A stretch of DNA of 64,000 nucleotides from JACRBR01 sp964371355 (GCA_964371355.1 CAYJMG010000009.1:1-64000), one strand, 5' to 3'; positions 52,893 to 61,008 are shown, counted from the stretch's first letter. Notes: generated by a model from the sequence alone, not told the origin. A program made the numbers and translations.

Positions 52893-52949
52893 AGCCGGTA
52901 TCGGGGGCGCGAACCTTCGAGCGCGCCGGAGCTGAGCACCCGCGCCCGA

Positions 52950-53954
52950 CTAGAGACCCAGCCAGGTCATGACCGCGTCAGCGATCAGGCGCTGTACGCC
53001 CGGCGAGTCATCGAGCGTCTTGTGCGTCACGGCCGCGTAGCCGCCGCCGCCGTCGCTCAGTGCGGCCGGAGCACGCTCGTACGACTGGTCTACGTTGTAC
53101 GCGTTGGGCAGCGACAGCGGCTCGCCGTGCCACCCCTCGTTCGTCTGGAACACGTTCAGGAGCCGCGTGTTCGAGGGGAACTCGGTTTCGGCGCGGTCAT
53201 ACAGCACCGTTGTGCGGTCGATGAGCACGCCAAAGATACGGGCGGCGTACCGTTCGTCCAGCGTGGCGGTGACGGAGGTAACGGTGGCCCCGCCGTGGCT
53301 ATGTCCGACGAGGATCGCCCTGAGGCACGGCATCTCGTCCAGCCGCCGGGCGACCTCGTTCGTGAGGAAGGCCTCCATGTTGATCTGGGGCGGGTCAGCG
53401 CCGTTGATCGCGGCAGTGGAAAGGATGGGGACCGTGGAGATGCCGGCGTCGAGCGCGCGCTGCTGGAGGATGTTGACCAGGGCAAGGACGCCCGTGCTCT
53501 CCCCGGCGGAAGGGTCCATGAGATCACTCCCCGCGGAGGCGATCGCGACAATGAGGATGGGCGCCGGCCGCGCGTCGCAGTTGTAGGCGTCCCCACTGGA
53601 CGGGAGCCCGACGTAGAAGTTGCGATGCGCCTCCGGGTTGACGCAGGCCTTGTCGGGAATGAGGGGGATCTGGAGGTCGCGATAACCTGGATCGTCCGCT
53701 CCCGTGAGGAAGCCGTCGCCGTCCGCGTCCTGGCAGGAAAGGAGCAGCGCCACGCCGCCCCGTGAGTGTTCGAGCCCATCCATCCAGGACGGCGGCAGTG
53801 TCTTCGTCAGTTCGCCGGGCGGCGCCAGCGTCGTGAGCGGCTCGATGCCAACCGCGCGGCCCTCACTGCCCGTATCGCGCAGGAAGAGGACCGACAGCGC
53901 GACCGCACCCGCCGCGATGGCGATCGCCAGTGCGATGAGGCCGGCGATCTTCAT
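52950..53954 (-). CDS. Secreted/membrane-anchored alpha/beta hydrolase with a calcium-loop motif
   Basis: 334 residues. An N-terminal helix (GLIALAIAIAAGAVALSVLFL) anchors or exports it. Residues near 75-85 (DADGDGFLTGADD) form an EF-hand-like or dockerin-like calcium loop. The nucleophile elbow is VGHSHGGAT near 215; the last third contains candidate Asp and His residues (NVDQSYER, VTHKTLDD). It looks like a lipase/esterase-type enzyme outside the membrane. It overlaps the stop of the upstream GRAM-like gene by ATGA. Confidence 0.72.
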   Translation of the reverse strand: MKIAGLIALAIAIAAGAVALSVLFLRDTGSEGRAVGIEPLTTLAPPGELTKTLPPSWMDGLEHSRGGVALLLSCQDADGDGFLTGADDPGYRDLQIPLIPDKACVNPEAHRNFYVGLPSSGDAYNCDARPAPILIVAIASAGSDLMDPSAGESTGVLALVNILQQRALDAGISTVPILSTAAINGADPPQINMEAFLTNEVARRLDEMPCLRAILVGHSHGGATVTSVTATLDERYAARIFGVLIDRTTVLYDRAETEFPSNTRLLNVFQTNEGWHGEPLSLPNAYNVDQSYERAPAALSDGGGGYAAVTHKTLDDSPGVQRLIADAVMTWLGL

Positions 53955-54364
53955 CCGGCGGCCCGCCTCGACCGGGGATCTTGCTCGAAGGCGGCGGCAG
54001 GGCGCGCCTGGCGGCGATGGGTGTCGATAAGGGCGAGCCAGCGGGAGAAGGCGCGGCCGGTAAGGCTCGCGGGGCCGGCATCGACCAGATGGAACAGGGC
54101 AGCTTCATTGGTGGTGCGGACATGGAACCGGTTGCGGCCGGCGGGGCCCGTGTCGATCAGGTCGTGTAGCCAGAAGGCGACGCGTCCGAGGAATGGATTC
54201 TGGACTCGTGGGAGAAAGAACAGGCGATCGCTCGTGAGCACCAACTCGCCTTCCCACCAGTAAGGGGGGGCATCGGTGCGGACGCGCGCTACTCCTGCGC
54301 GGACGAACTCTTCGCCGGGAAGTAGCTTCTCCGGATCGAACCAACTCTGGCTGCGGGACGCCAT
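53951..54364 (-). CDS. GRAM/PH-like domain protein
   Basis: 137 residues. The segment LLPGEEFVRAGVARVR...WWEGELVLTSDRLFFLPRVQN has the pattern of bacterial GRAM/PH-like (DUF/YdaS-type) domains: 'L..GE.v.....A......g.L.LTsdRL.F'. The ATG at 54364 is preferred because the preceding residues are Ser/Arg-rich. Its stop overlaps the start of the secreted hydrolase (ATGA), so they are likely co-translated. Lipid or protein binding is possible; no enzyme motif is seen. Confidence 0.6.
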   Translation of the reverse strand: MASRSQSWFDPEKLLPGEEFVRAGVARVRTDAPPYWWEGELVLTSDRLFFLPRVQNPFLGRVAFWLHDLIDTGPAGRNRFHVRTTNEAALFHLVDAGPASLTGRAFSRWLALIDTHRRQARPAAAFEQDPRSRRAAG

Positions 54365-54426
54365 CAACTCAGTATAGCCGCTTCTTATGTTGCCGTGCCG
54401 CGAGGACCGGCTGTGCGATGCGCCGG

Positions 54427-54954
54427 CTACTCGCACTCCAGGTTGATGTTGACGTTGTTGTCATCGGCCACTTCCTGCAGATCTACACAGGCTTTGGTGG
54501 CTGCGTCGACGGCCGCCGTTAGCGCATCGCCCGAGAAGATCGTCGTCAGGTCGTCGGTGGTCTGCGCCTCGCCGATGTCGTCGACGATATCGTTGAAGGC
54601 CGCGAGCACGGCTTCGTATGAGTTCACCGACGCGTCGTGGGCGGCGCGGGCCGACTCGGGAGGCTCCAGCTTCGCGATGTCTTCGACATAGTCCTGGCGT
54701 ATCTCAATCTGGCGGCTGTAGTACTCCTGGAGGTCGGCGCGCACGTCTGCATCCAGCGTCGTGGCAGAGAGCGCCGCGTCGAACTCACGTTGCAAGTCGG
54801 CGGTGGCATCTTCGGCCTTGTTGTCGAGCTGTTCGTAATCCTTGAAGTAGTCCTCCAGCGAGGAGGCGCCGCCACCTCCGTTGCACGCTGCGCCGAGCCA
54901 GGCGAAGCTGACGGCGGCGATCATGGCCAGGGTGATGCGAGGCAGTGTCTTCAC
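54427..54954 (-). CDS. Helical lipoprotein, paralogue 1
   Basis: 175 residues from a GTG with AGGAG upstream. The signal peptide ends in the lipobox GAAC, followed by a Gly run and SSLEDYFKDYEQLDNKAEDA. The mature part is highly acidic and helical, with ADLQEYYSRQIEIRQDYVEDIAKLEPPESARAAHDA, and ends in CVDLQEVADDNNVNINLEC with two cysteines. It is a diverged duplicate of the next gene. It probably forms a helical bundle on the outer face; function unknown. Confidence 0.75.
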   Translation of the reverse strand: MKTLPRITLAMIAAVSFAWLGAACNGGGGASSLEDYFKDYEQLDNKAEDATADLQREFDAALSATTLDADVRADLQEYYSRQIEIRQDYVEDIAKLEPPESARAAHDASVNSYEAVLAAFNDIVDDIGEAQTTDDLTTIFSGDALTAAVDAATKACVDLQEVADDNNVNINLECE

Positions 54955-54999
54955 GGGAACAGGGCTCCTTTGCCGGGCTCGCCGAACGAAGGCGGGCCG

Positions 55000-55530
55000 C
55001 TATTCTCCGCAGTCGAGGGTCGCGTCGATGTCGTTCTCGTCGGCAATTTCCTGAAGGTCCTCGCAGGCGGCGGTCGTGCCGCCGCAGGCCTCGTTCACGT
55101 CCTCGCTGGAGAACAGCGCGGTCAGGTCCTCGAAGGACTCAGCGTCGCTGATGTCGTCGGCCAGCTTGCCGGTCTCTTCGAGGCAATCAGCGAAGGCCGC
55201 GATAGCGTCGCCGTGCGCTTCGGCCGCTTCGTCGGGCGGGTCGAGGTCGTTCATCTCGTCGACGAAGTCCTGCTGGTTCTCGCGCGATTCCTCGAAGAAC
55301 GAGACGAAGTCGTCGATGACCTCGTCGGAGAACTCCGTTGGGTTGAGTTTGTCCTCGTAGTCTGTCTCGATACCGTCCTGCTTTTCGGACCTGGCGTCGT
55401 TCAGCTCCTCGAGCTGGGCGAAGTAGTCCTCAAGTGAGAGGGCACCACCGCCTCCACCGCAGGCGGCCAGCGCCGTTGTCAGGAGTGCGATGGACGCGGC
55501 GAAGAGGACGATGCGAGGCAGGCGATGCAT
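55000..55530 (-). CDS. Helical lipoprotein, paralogue 2
   Basis: 176 residues. Lipobox LAAC, then a poly-Gly run and LSLEDYFAQLEELNDARSEK, parallel to the neighbouring SSLEDYFKDYEQLDN. The middle EESRENQQDFVDEMNDLDPPDEAAEAH matches RQIEIRQDYVEDIAKLEPPESARAAH of the neighbour, and both end in CEDLQEIADEN..A.LDC-like segments. Gene order and identical layout show a tandem duplication. Extra cysteines (FADCLEE, NEACGG) suggest two disulfides here. Function unknown. Confidence 0.75.
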   Translation of the reverse strand: MHRLPRIVLFAASIALLTTALAACGGGGGALSLEDYFAQLEELNDARSEKQDGIETDYEDKLNPTEFSDEVIDDFVSFFEESRENQQDFVDEMNDLDPPDEAAEAHGDAIAAFADCLEETGKLADDISDAESFEDLTALFSSEDVNEACGGTTAACEDLQEIADENDIDATLDCGE

Positions 55531-55697
55531 GGCCGGGAGTCCTCCAGTTTGGGCCGCGAAGGCGGATCGCCTCGCGCTGGCGCGAGCGTCGGGGGCTCGC
55601 GTTAGCCGGAAGGCTACCCGAGGACCCGGAGGTCGGCCAGTAAGGCGGTGTCGCAGGCGGTGACGAGTGAGCCGCGTCCGCGCGGCCTGAGGAGGGC

Positions 55698-55755
55698 TTG
55701 ACAGTCGAAACCGGGATCATATATAACGAGAGAGTTCTAGAAGAGAGAGGTTATA
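55698..55755 (+). promoter_or_regulatory. Promoter and concentric dyad operator of the ArsR-type gene
   Basis: TTGACA (55698-55703), 18 bases and TATAAC (55722-55727). A dyad covers 55722-55755: outer arms TATAAC and GTTATA (55750-55755) and central TTCTAGAA (55735-55742) share the same midpoint, with GAGAGAG on either side as a direct repeat. The dyad overlaps the -10 and the ribosome site (AGAGAGG), so repressor binding would block both transcription and translation of arsR, AHSA1 and VOC genes. Confidence 0.75.
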
Positions 55756-55756
55756 C

Positions 55757-56086
55757 ATGGCCGACCAGCTCAACGCGGTCTTCGGAGCGCTCTCGGACCC
55801 GACGCGGCGGGCGATCCTCGCGCGGCTCACGAAGGGCGACGCAAACGTGGCCGAGCTTGCGGCGCCGTTCAAGGTGTCGCAGCCTGCGATCTCGCGGCAC
55901 CTGAAGGTGCTGGAGCAGGCCGGGCTGATCTCACGCACACGGCGGGCGACGGCGCGCCTGAGTCACCTGGAGGCGAAACCGCTGCGAGATGCGACGGCGT
56001 GGCTGGCCCGCTATCGCGAGTACTGGGAGGAGAGTTACAGCCGGCTGGACGATTTGCTGGCCTCGCTACAGGAATCGGAGCAGTGA
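55757..56086 (+). CDS. ArsR-family transcriptional regulator
   Basis: 109-residue winged-helix repressor. LNAVFGALSDPTRRAILARLTKGDANVAELAAPFKVSQPAISRHLKVLEQAGLI is the helix-turn-helix, and the metal cysteines of classic ArsR are absent, as in the subgroup that precedes AHSA1 genes ('metalloregulator ArsR/SmtB family' in annotation). It probably represses its own operon through the dyad at 55722-55755. The next genes follow in the same direction. Confidence 0.92.
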   Translation: MADQLNAVFGALSDPTRRAILARLTKGDANVAELAAPFKVSQPAISRHLKVLEQAGLISRTRRATARLSHLEAKPLRDATAWLARYREYWEESYSRLDDLLASLQESEQ

Positions 56087-56130
56087 GGGCTGTCCCCGGG
56101 AGGGGGCGGCCATCGAAAGGAGCGAAGACG

Positions 56131-56619
56131 ATGTCCAAGACGACGATCACCGCGGAACCGGGGATGCCGCAGATTGTGATCACCCGGGAGTTCGACGCGC
56201 CGCGCGAGCTGGTGTTTCGCGCGCACACCGAGCCGGAGCTGCTGGCGCAATGGCTGGGGCCCCGGCGCCTGACAATGGAGATCGACCACTACGACCTGCG
56301 GCATGGCGGCACGTGGCGGTTCGTACACCGCGACACCGACGGCAGCGGATACGGCTTTCGCGGCGTGTTTCACGGCACGGCATCCGTGGACGATGGCATC
56401 GTGCAGACGTGGGAGTTCGAGGGGGCTCCCGGGCACGTGGACCTGGAGACCGCGACCTTCGAAGCGCGCGGCAACCGGACGCTGCTGCGCGTGAGCGCGG
56501 TGTACCAGTCGGTCGAGGCGCGCGACGCCATGGTGGAGTCGGGCATGGAGGCAGGCGTAAACGAGGGGTACGAGCGTCTCGATGAGCTGCTGCCGACGAT
56601 GACGGCGGCGCGGGCTTAG
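56131..56619 (+). CDS. SRPBCC (AHSA1/CalC-type) ligand-binding protein
   Basis: 162 residues of the START/Bet v1 fold. ITREFDAPRELVFRAHTEPELLAQWLGPR near residue 18 is the family entry, then YDLRHGGTWRFVHRDTDG and the helix EGYERLDELL at the end. Members bind hydrophobic ligands or act as resistance proteins. It follows the ArsR gene after 45 bases and precedes a VOC gene; this trio is widespread in bacteria. The ATG at 56131 is chosen from homology. Confidence 0.9.
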   Translation: MSKTTITAEPGMPQIVITREFDAPRELVFRAHTEPELLAQWLGPRRLTMEIDHYDLRHGGTWRFVHRDTDGSGYGFRGVFHGTASVDDGIVQTWEFEGAPGHVDLETATFEARGNRTLLRVSAVYQSVEARDAMVESGMEAGVNEGYERLDELLPTMTAARA

Positions 56620-56646
56620 CGGCCGGGAGTGAAAGGAAGGTTGACC

Positions 56647-57138
56647 TTGCAGAAGATCAAGACGTGTCTGTGGTTCGAGAACGAAGCCGAAGAAGCGATG
56701 AATTTCTACACCGCGCTCTTCGGGGACGGGAGGATCCTCGAAGTGTCGCGCTGGGGCGAGGACGGGCCGGGCGCGCCGGGCAGCGTGATCGCCGGGACGT
56801 TCGAGATTGCCGGACAGGAGTTCATGGCGCTGAACGGGAGGCGCGGAGAGCCGCTCACGGAGGCTGCGTCGCTGTTCGTGAACTGCGCGGACCAGCAAGA
56901 GATCGACCGCCTCTGGGCTGCGCTCACAGCAGACGGCGGCGAGGAATCGCAGTGCGGGTGGCTGAAGGACAAGTTCGGCGTGTCGTGGCAGATCATCCCG
57001 GAGGCGCTGCCGCGGCTCCTGGGCGACCCTGACCCCGAGCGTGCGCAGCGCGCGATGCAGGCGATGCTGCAGATGCGGAAGATTGACATCGCAGAACTGG
57101 AGCGGGCAGCGGCGGGCTCCCAGCCGGTGGGCCGATAG
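56647..57138 (+). CDS. PhnB-like VOC superfamily protein
   Basis: 163 residues. KIKTCLWFENEAEEAMNFYTALF opens the family, EFMALNGRRGEPLT and WLKDKFGVSWQIIPEAL are the further blocks of the 'PhnB/3-demethylubiquinone methyltransferase-like' VOC group. A TTG at 56647, six bases after AGGAAGG, gives the usual M-Q-K-I start and is preferred over an earlier GTG. It is last in the ArsR-AHSA1-VOC unit, which ends at a terminator. Enzymatic role unknown. Confidence 0.87.
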   Translation: MQKIKTCLWFENEAEEAMNFYTALFGDGRILEVSRWGEDGPGAPGSVIAGTFEIAGQEFMALNGRRGEPLTEAASLFVNCADQQEIDRLWAALTADGGEESQCGWLKDKFGVSWQIIPEALPRLLGDPDPERAQRAMQAMLQMRKIDIAELERAAAGSQPVGR

Positions 57139-57202
57139 CCCCGCGCGACGGGATTCACAGGCGGGGGAGCCTGCGCCACACTAGCGGGCGGGTGAAAGAG
57201 AC

Positions 57203-57227
57203 GGGAGGCCCCGGAACGGGGCCTCCC
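57203..57227. terminator. Bidirectional terminator between VOC and AOR genes
   Basis: GGGAGGCCCCG (57203-57213) and CGGGGCCTCCC (57217-57227) form a perfect 11-bp stem around GAA. The T-tract is weak on both sides. It separates convergent transcripts. Confidence 0.8.
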
Positions 57228-57248
57228 CTCTGTGTCGATCGACAGGCG

Positions 57249-59270
57249 TTACTTTGCGCCGATGGCGGTGGCAACGTCCGCGAGCCCGAGCGACTCCAGT
57301 TTCTTCTTGCTTGGGGCGGCGGTCTCCGCGTCCCAGTCGCAGGCGGCGAGGAAGTCTTGCTCGAGGGTCTTCACGTCGAGCTGGACGTCCTTGTGGGGGC
57401 CGGCCTGCAGCGGGTCGCCGCCCCACAGGCGGGCGGGGATGCGGCGTTTCGTCGGGATATCGCCTTCGCGGATGTTGAAGGCCATGCGGAGGTTGGCGAT
57501 GCGTTCGCCGACCTGTTTCATCTCGTCGTGGGTGGTGTCCCAGCCGGTCTCGGTGTTAATCCACTCCGGGATGCGGTCGTTGGGTGCGCCCATCATGATG
57601 AACTGGCACATGCCCGACGCGTTCACGACGTGCATGTACTCGGACGAGTCCTTGTGGTGCTTGCCGCGCTCGGTGGCCTGGGTGCGGTCCTGTGGTGCGC
57701 GGACGAAGTTCCACGCGGGCCGCGGAGCCGCCTCGTACTGGGTGTGGCGGGCGGGCGTGGCATCCAGCTTGTAGGTGGTGAAGTACTCGGGCTGGAGCTT
57801 GGGGTCGTGCATGGGCAACTCCTCGCCGCCGACCTCCATCGCGAACTCGACCGACCTCGGGCCGATCTTCTGTGAGGCGACCTTCACGCCATCGCCGAAG
57901 AGTTCGCCGAGGGCGCCTTCCTTAGTGCCGATCTTGTGGAGCGCGGCCATGATGGCCTCGGTGTTGCCCCAGCGGAGGTCGAGGCCGTCGGTGTCTTCCT
58001 TGGTGATGAGGCCGTTCTCGAAGCACTCCATCGCGAACGCGAGGGTGGAGCCGGCGGCGATCGTGTCGAGGCCGTACTGGTTGCAGAGGTGGTTGGCGTA
58101 CTGCAGCGAGTTGAGGTCGTTGTTCAGCATCATGGTGCCGAACGACGTGGTGGTCTCGTACTCGGCGCGGTGCGTGTGGTGGGGGTAGGGGTAGCGTGCG
58201 TCGTTCTTGATGGCGCCATCGGCCTTGTTGCCGTTCTCGAGCTTGGTGATGTTGGCCTCGATACCCTGCTTCTGGTCGTCGGCCGCCGAGGCGAGCGTGG
58301 CGCGCAGCTCGGCGATCTCGCCCTCGCGCTTGGCGATGCGGAGCTTGGCCTGGTTTTCCTGCTCGTCCCAGGCGTACGACTCGCCGCCACAGGCGACGGG
58401 GCAATGCCAGCAGGCGTACTTCTTGTCCATGCGGAGGTTGAACTGATCACCGCTGAGGTTGGCGGCGATGGGAAAGTCGACCATGCCGACGCCACCCCAA
58501 TTCTTCACCGGGGCATCGCCCGACATCGCCGAGGGGAAGGTGATGCCGGTGGTGCCGTAGGTGCGGAAGAAGTTGGTGATGGGCTTGGCGAACTCATCGA
58601 GTGAGGTCCGCACCTGCTTCATGATCTCCGGGCTGGAGCCGATGATGTTCTTCGACGCGTTGACGACGATGGCCTTCACGTTCTTCGAGCCCATGACGGC
58701 GCCCAGGCCGCTGCGCGCGGCGAGGCGGCCGCGCTCGTTGCAGAGGCCGGCCATGAGGGAGAGCTTCTCGCCGGCGGGGCCGATGCAGCAGACGGAGGCC
58801 TTCTTGCCGTGGCGCTCCTTGAGCTTCATCTCGACGTCGATGGCCAGCATGCCCCAGAGATCGCTGGCGTCCTTGATCTCGACCTTGTCATCGTCGATAT
58901 GGATGTAGACGGGCTTGGTGCTCTTCTCGTAGAGCATGATGCCGTCCCAGCCTGCGTTCTTGAGGTACGGCCCGAAGTCGCCTCCGGCGTTGGCATCGCC
59001 CCAACCGCCCGTCTTCGGCGACTTGCCGACGGCCTGGTAGCGGATGCCGAAGAACGGCGTGCCGGTGAGGAGCCCTGGGAAGAGACCGAGGATGTTGTCG
59101 GGGCCGAGCGGGTCGGCGCCCTTGGGGATCCGGTCGAACAAGAGGCGGCTGCCGATGCCGTATCCGCCCAGGTACTGGCGGTACACCTGCTCCGGGACCT
59201 GCTCGACTTCGGTGGTACCGGAGTTGAGACGAACGTTGAGCATCTTGCCGTTGACTGCGCCGTTGAGCAT
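57249..59270 (-). CDS. Aldehyde:ferredoxin oxidoreductase family tungsten enzyme
   Basis: 673 residues. The N-terminal AOR domain shows YLGGYGIGSRLLFDRIP, and CWHCPVACGG (Cys287, 290, 294) plus a later Cys in the AACDWD segment are the [4Fe-4S] ligands. The tungstopterin-binding C-terminal part includes EYETTTSFGTM near 370 and NQYGLDTIAAGSTL near 397. About 60 residues (301-362) between the cluster motif and EYET are extra and coiled-coil-like. The enzyme oxidises aldehydes to acids with ferredoxin as acceptor. AAGGAG precedes the ATG. No ferredoxin gene is adjacent; it stands alone. Confidence 0.92.
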   Translation of the reverse strand: MLNGAVNGKMLNVRLNSGTTEVEQVPEQVYRQYLGGYGIGSRLLFDRIPKGADPLGPDNILGLFPGLLTGTPFFGIRYQAVGKSPKTGGWGDANAGGDFGPYLKNAGWDGIMLYEKSTKPVYIHIDDDKVEIKDASDLWGMLAIDVEMKLKERHGKKASVCCIGPAGEKLSLMAGLCNERGRLAARSGLGAVMGSKNVKAIVVNASKNIIGSSPEIMKQVRTSLDEFAKPITNFFRTYGTTGITFPSAMSGDAPVKNWGGVGMVDFPIAANLSGDQFNLRMDKKYACWHCPVACGGESYAWDEQENQAKLRIAKREGEIAELRATLASAADDQKQGIEANITKLENGNKADGAIKNDARYPYPHHTHRAEYETTTSFGTMMLNNDLNSLQYANHLCNQYGLDTIAAGSTLAFAMECFENGLITKEDTDGLDLRWGNTEAIMAALHKIGTKEGALGELFGDGVKVASQKIGPRSVEFAMEVGGEELPMHDPKLQPEYFTTYKLDATPARHTQYEAAPRPAWNFVRAPQDRTQATERGKHHKDSSEYMHVVNASGMCQFIMMGAPNDRIPEWINTETGWDTTHDEMKQVGERIANLRMAFNIREGDIPTKRRIPARLWGGDPLQAGPHKDVQLDVKTLEQDFLAACDWDAETAAPSKKKLESLGLADVATAIGAK

Positions 59271-59341
59271 GGGGGTGTCACTCCTTCCGTGCCGGTCAGG
59301 TAGGGCCTCACGGGACCCCGTCCTGCGGTTCGGTGCGCGGG

Positions 59342-59347
59342 ATTATA
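59342..59347 (-). promoter_or_regulatory. Candidate -10 element of the AOR gene
   Basis: TATAAT on the minus strand, about 70 bases before the AOR start. The -35 region (GTTAAG or AACGCG) is weak. Confidence 0.45.
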
Positions 59348-59405
59348 CAGCGGCTTGTTTCTTAACGCGTTATGCCAGATTCAGCATAGCGAGATAACGA
59401 GCTGG

Positions 59406-59927
59406 CTACCGGGGCGAGAACAGGGCCATGCGGAGGATGGCGTTGCCGTGTTCCCAGGTGTGCTGGAAGGTCTTGTTCGCGACCCATGCCGGGGAATGCG
59501 GGACAGTCCCGTGGGCGCCGGTGTTGAAGACCGGCGACCAGCGCCGGTTCCAGTCGGCGGGTGCGAACGCCGAGACCAGTTCGACGTGACGTTCACGTCC
59601 TGCCGCCAGCCGTTCCAGCAGCGATTCCAGCGGATCGCCCGCCATCGCGATGGCGTCGTTGAGGAACCAGTTCTCGTTGTCGGAGCGGATCTTCGTGGTC
59701 CCATCGCGGCCTTCGACGAGCGACTCCAGGACGGGGTTCGCGATGGCGTCGTGGTACACGGCGAGGTGCGCGAGATTCATCGCGACGGTCCAGGCGTCGT
59801 CCGGGTACCACGCCGGCAGCGCATGTGTGAACTGCGTCGGGACGAGGCGGGCCGACCAGACGACGGTTTCGAGCGACTCGCGGAGCCGCCGAATCGTTTC
59901 GGCTCGGTCGAACCGGGGGTAGGTCAC
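59406..59927 (-). CDS. DinB-like protein
   Basis: 173 residues with a four-helix pattern of the DinB/YfiT metal-binding superfamily. AVYHDAIANP (His, Asp), DNENWFLNDA and TFQHTWEHGNAIL (His pair near residue 158) give the metal triad. Start is GTG with GGGAG upstream. In many bacteria such proteins are thiol transferases or hydrolases of mycothiol/bacillithiol type, but no specific role can be given here. It lies 2 bases after the NifU-like gene's stop. Confidence 0.72.
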   Translation of the reverse strand: MTYPRFDRAETIRRLRESLETVVWSARLVPTQFTHALPAWYPDDAWTVAMNLAHLAVYHDAIANPVLESLVEGRDGTTKIRSDNENWFLNDAIAMAGDPLESLLERLAAGRERHVELVSAFAPADWNRRWSPVFNTGAHGTVPHSPAWVANKTFQHTWEHGNAILRMALFSPR

Positions 59928-59929
59928 CG

Positions 59930-60226
59930 CTAGCTCCCCAGCTCGGGGTAGTCGAAGTCGTCGACCCGGACGGCCTCGACGATCTGCACCGTGGGGAAGC
60001 GATCCTGGACGATACGCTCGATGCCGAGCTTCATGGTGACCATGGACATGGGGCAGCCGTGGCAGGCGCCGGCGAGCTGGAGGCGGAGGCGGCCTTCCGC
60101 GGGATCCCAGTCGACAAGGTTGAGTTCGCCGCCGTGGGAGTGGACGTAGGGGCGCATCTCGTCGAGGCAGGCGTCTATCTCGGCGAGGAAGACTTGGGTA
60201 TCGGTAGTGGTCGTTGAGGTGGTCAT
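59930..60226 (-). CDS. NifU-like iron-sulfur cluster scaffold domain protein
   Basis: 98 residues equal to the NifU C-terminal (Nfu) domain. VDWDPAEGRLRLQLAGACHGCPMSMVTMKLGIERIV contains the cluster-binding CxxC (CHGC, here followed by P-M-S). HSHGGELNLVDWD is the preceding family segment. It carries and donates [4Fe-4S] clusters, for which the AOR and the DNA glycosylases in this window would be clients. The ATG at 60226 is chosen; the preceding in-frame codons are low-complexity. Confidence 0.9.
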   Translation of the reverse strand: MTTSTTTTDTQVFLAEIDACLDEMRPYVHSHGGELNLVDWDPAEGRLRLQLAGACHGCPMSMVTMKLGIERIVQDRFPTVQIVEAVRVDDFDYPELGS

Positions 60227-60287
60227 CGCTGTGTTACAGGGTAGCAAGCGGCTGCGGGATGGAGCGCCGCAGGCGTCCAGCATCAAT

Positions 60288-60311
60288 GTAGCGCGGGCCT
60301 TCAGCCCGCGC
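60288..60311 (+). repeat. REP palindrome with GTAG guide, left of the transposase
   Basis: GTAG (60288-60291), arms GCGCGGGC (60291-60298) and GCCCGCGC (60304-60311) perfectly paired around CTTCA. In the opposite orientation to the copy at 60988-61008. Confidence 0.9.
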
Positions 60312-60361
60312 GGTGGAAATTTTCATACCGGTAAATTAAACGCGGCAAAGTATCCCGCGCC

Positions 60362-60371
60362 NNNNNNNNNN
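60362..60371. other. Assembly gap (10 N) with flanking C-rich low-complexity sequence
   Basis: A run of 10 N, followed by C-runs (CCCCCC and a longer one near 60408-60418) that look like misassembled sequence. The true distance and content are unknown. Confidence 0.95.
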
Positions 60372-60440
60372 CCCCCCGGGCGCCCCCCAACATTGACGCG
60401 GGGGCCACCCCCCCCCCCGGGTTCATGTAGCATACCGTTC

Positions 60441-60959
60441 ATGTCACGGCGCCAAGGTAGCCGGCGACCACCGCACTTCGACCTGGGAGCCGTGCCGTAC
60501 TTCACGACGGCACGCACTGACCAGTCGCGACGCGTGTTCACTGGCCACTCCGCTGAAGTGGCGGTGGAGGAACTTTACGCGGCCCGCGAGAAGTATCACC
60601 TGCTATTGCTTGCGTTCTGCTTCATGCCGGACCACGCGCACTTTGTCATTGTGCCCGGGGAGCCGTACACCATCAGCCAGACGATGAGAATCGTAAAAGG
60701 GGCAATCGCCAGGCGGATCAATCGTGAAAACGGAAGGCAGGGGCAGGTCTGGCAGGAGGGATTCTTCGATGAGGTTCCGCAGTCACTGCATGAGCTGAAC
60801 CGCTTCATTGCTTATGTGCATAACAATCCAGTGAAGGGCGGGTTGTGCCGGAGCGTGGAGGAGTACGCGTACTCAAGCGGGGATGGGCGGTGCCTGGACG
60901 ATTACTGGAAGTTTCTCACCACGGAGCGGAGCGATCGCCAAACGCCTGAGCGGGAGTGA
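60441..60959 (+). mobile_element. REP-associated tyrosine transposase (RAYT, Y1/HUH family)
   Basis: 172 residues of the Y1_Tnp/IS200-like group, subtype RAYT. CFMPDHAHFVI near residue 57 is the HUH motif (His-Ala-His), VKGAIARRINREN and GQVWQEGFFDEV are the RAYT middle blocks, and RFIAYVHNNPVKGGL near 130 holds the catalytic Tyr. The gene is bracketed by inverted REP palindromes (60288-60311 and 60988-61008) and lies between two assembly gaps. RAYTs recognise REPs with a 5' GTAG and cut single-stranded DNA; they are domesticated rather than freely transposing in most hosts. Confidence 0.9.
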
Positions 60960-60987
60960 GCCGCACAGCAGCGGAGGCGATGAACCC

Positions 60988-61008
60988 GCGCGGGCTGAAG
61001 GCCCGCGC
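60988..61008 (-). repeat. REP palindrome, right of the transposase
   Basis: GCGCGGGC-TGAAG-GCCCGCGC, the exact reverse complement of the left copy. On the minus strand the GTAG position reads GGGG (CCCC after 61007), in a G/C-run region that may be unreliable. Confidence 0.85.
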
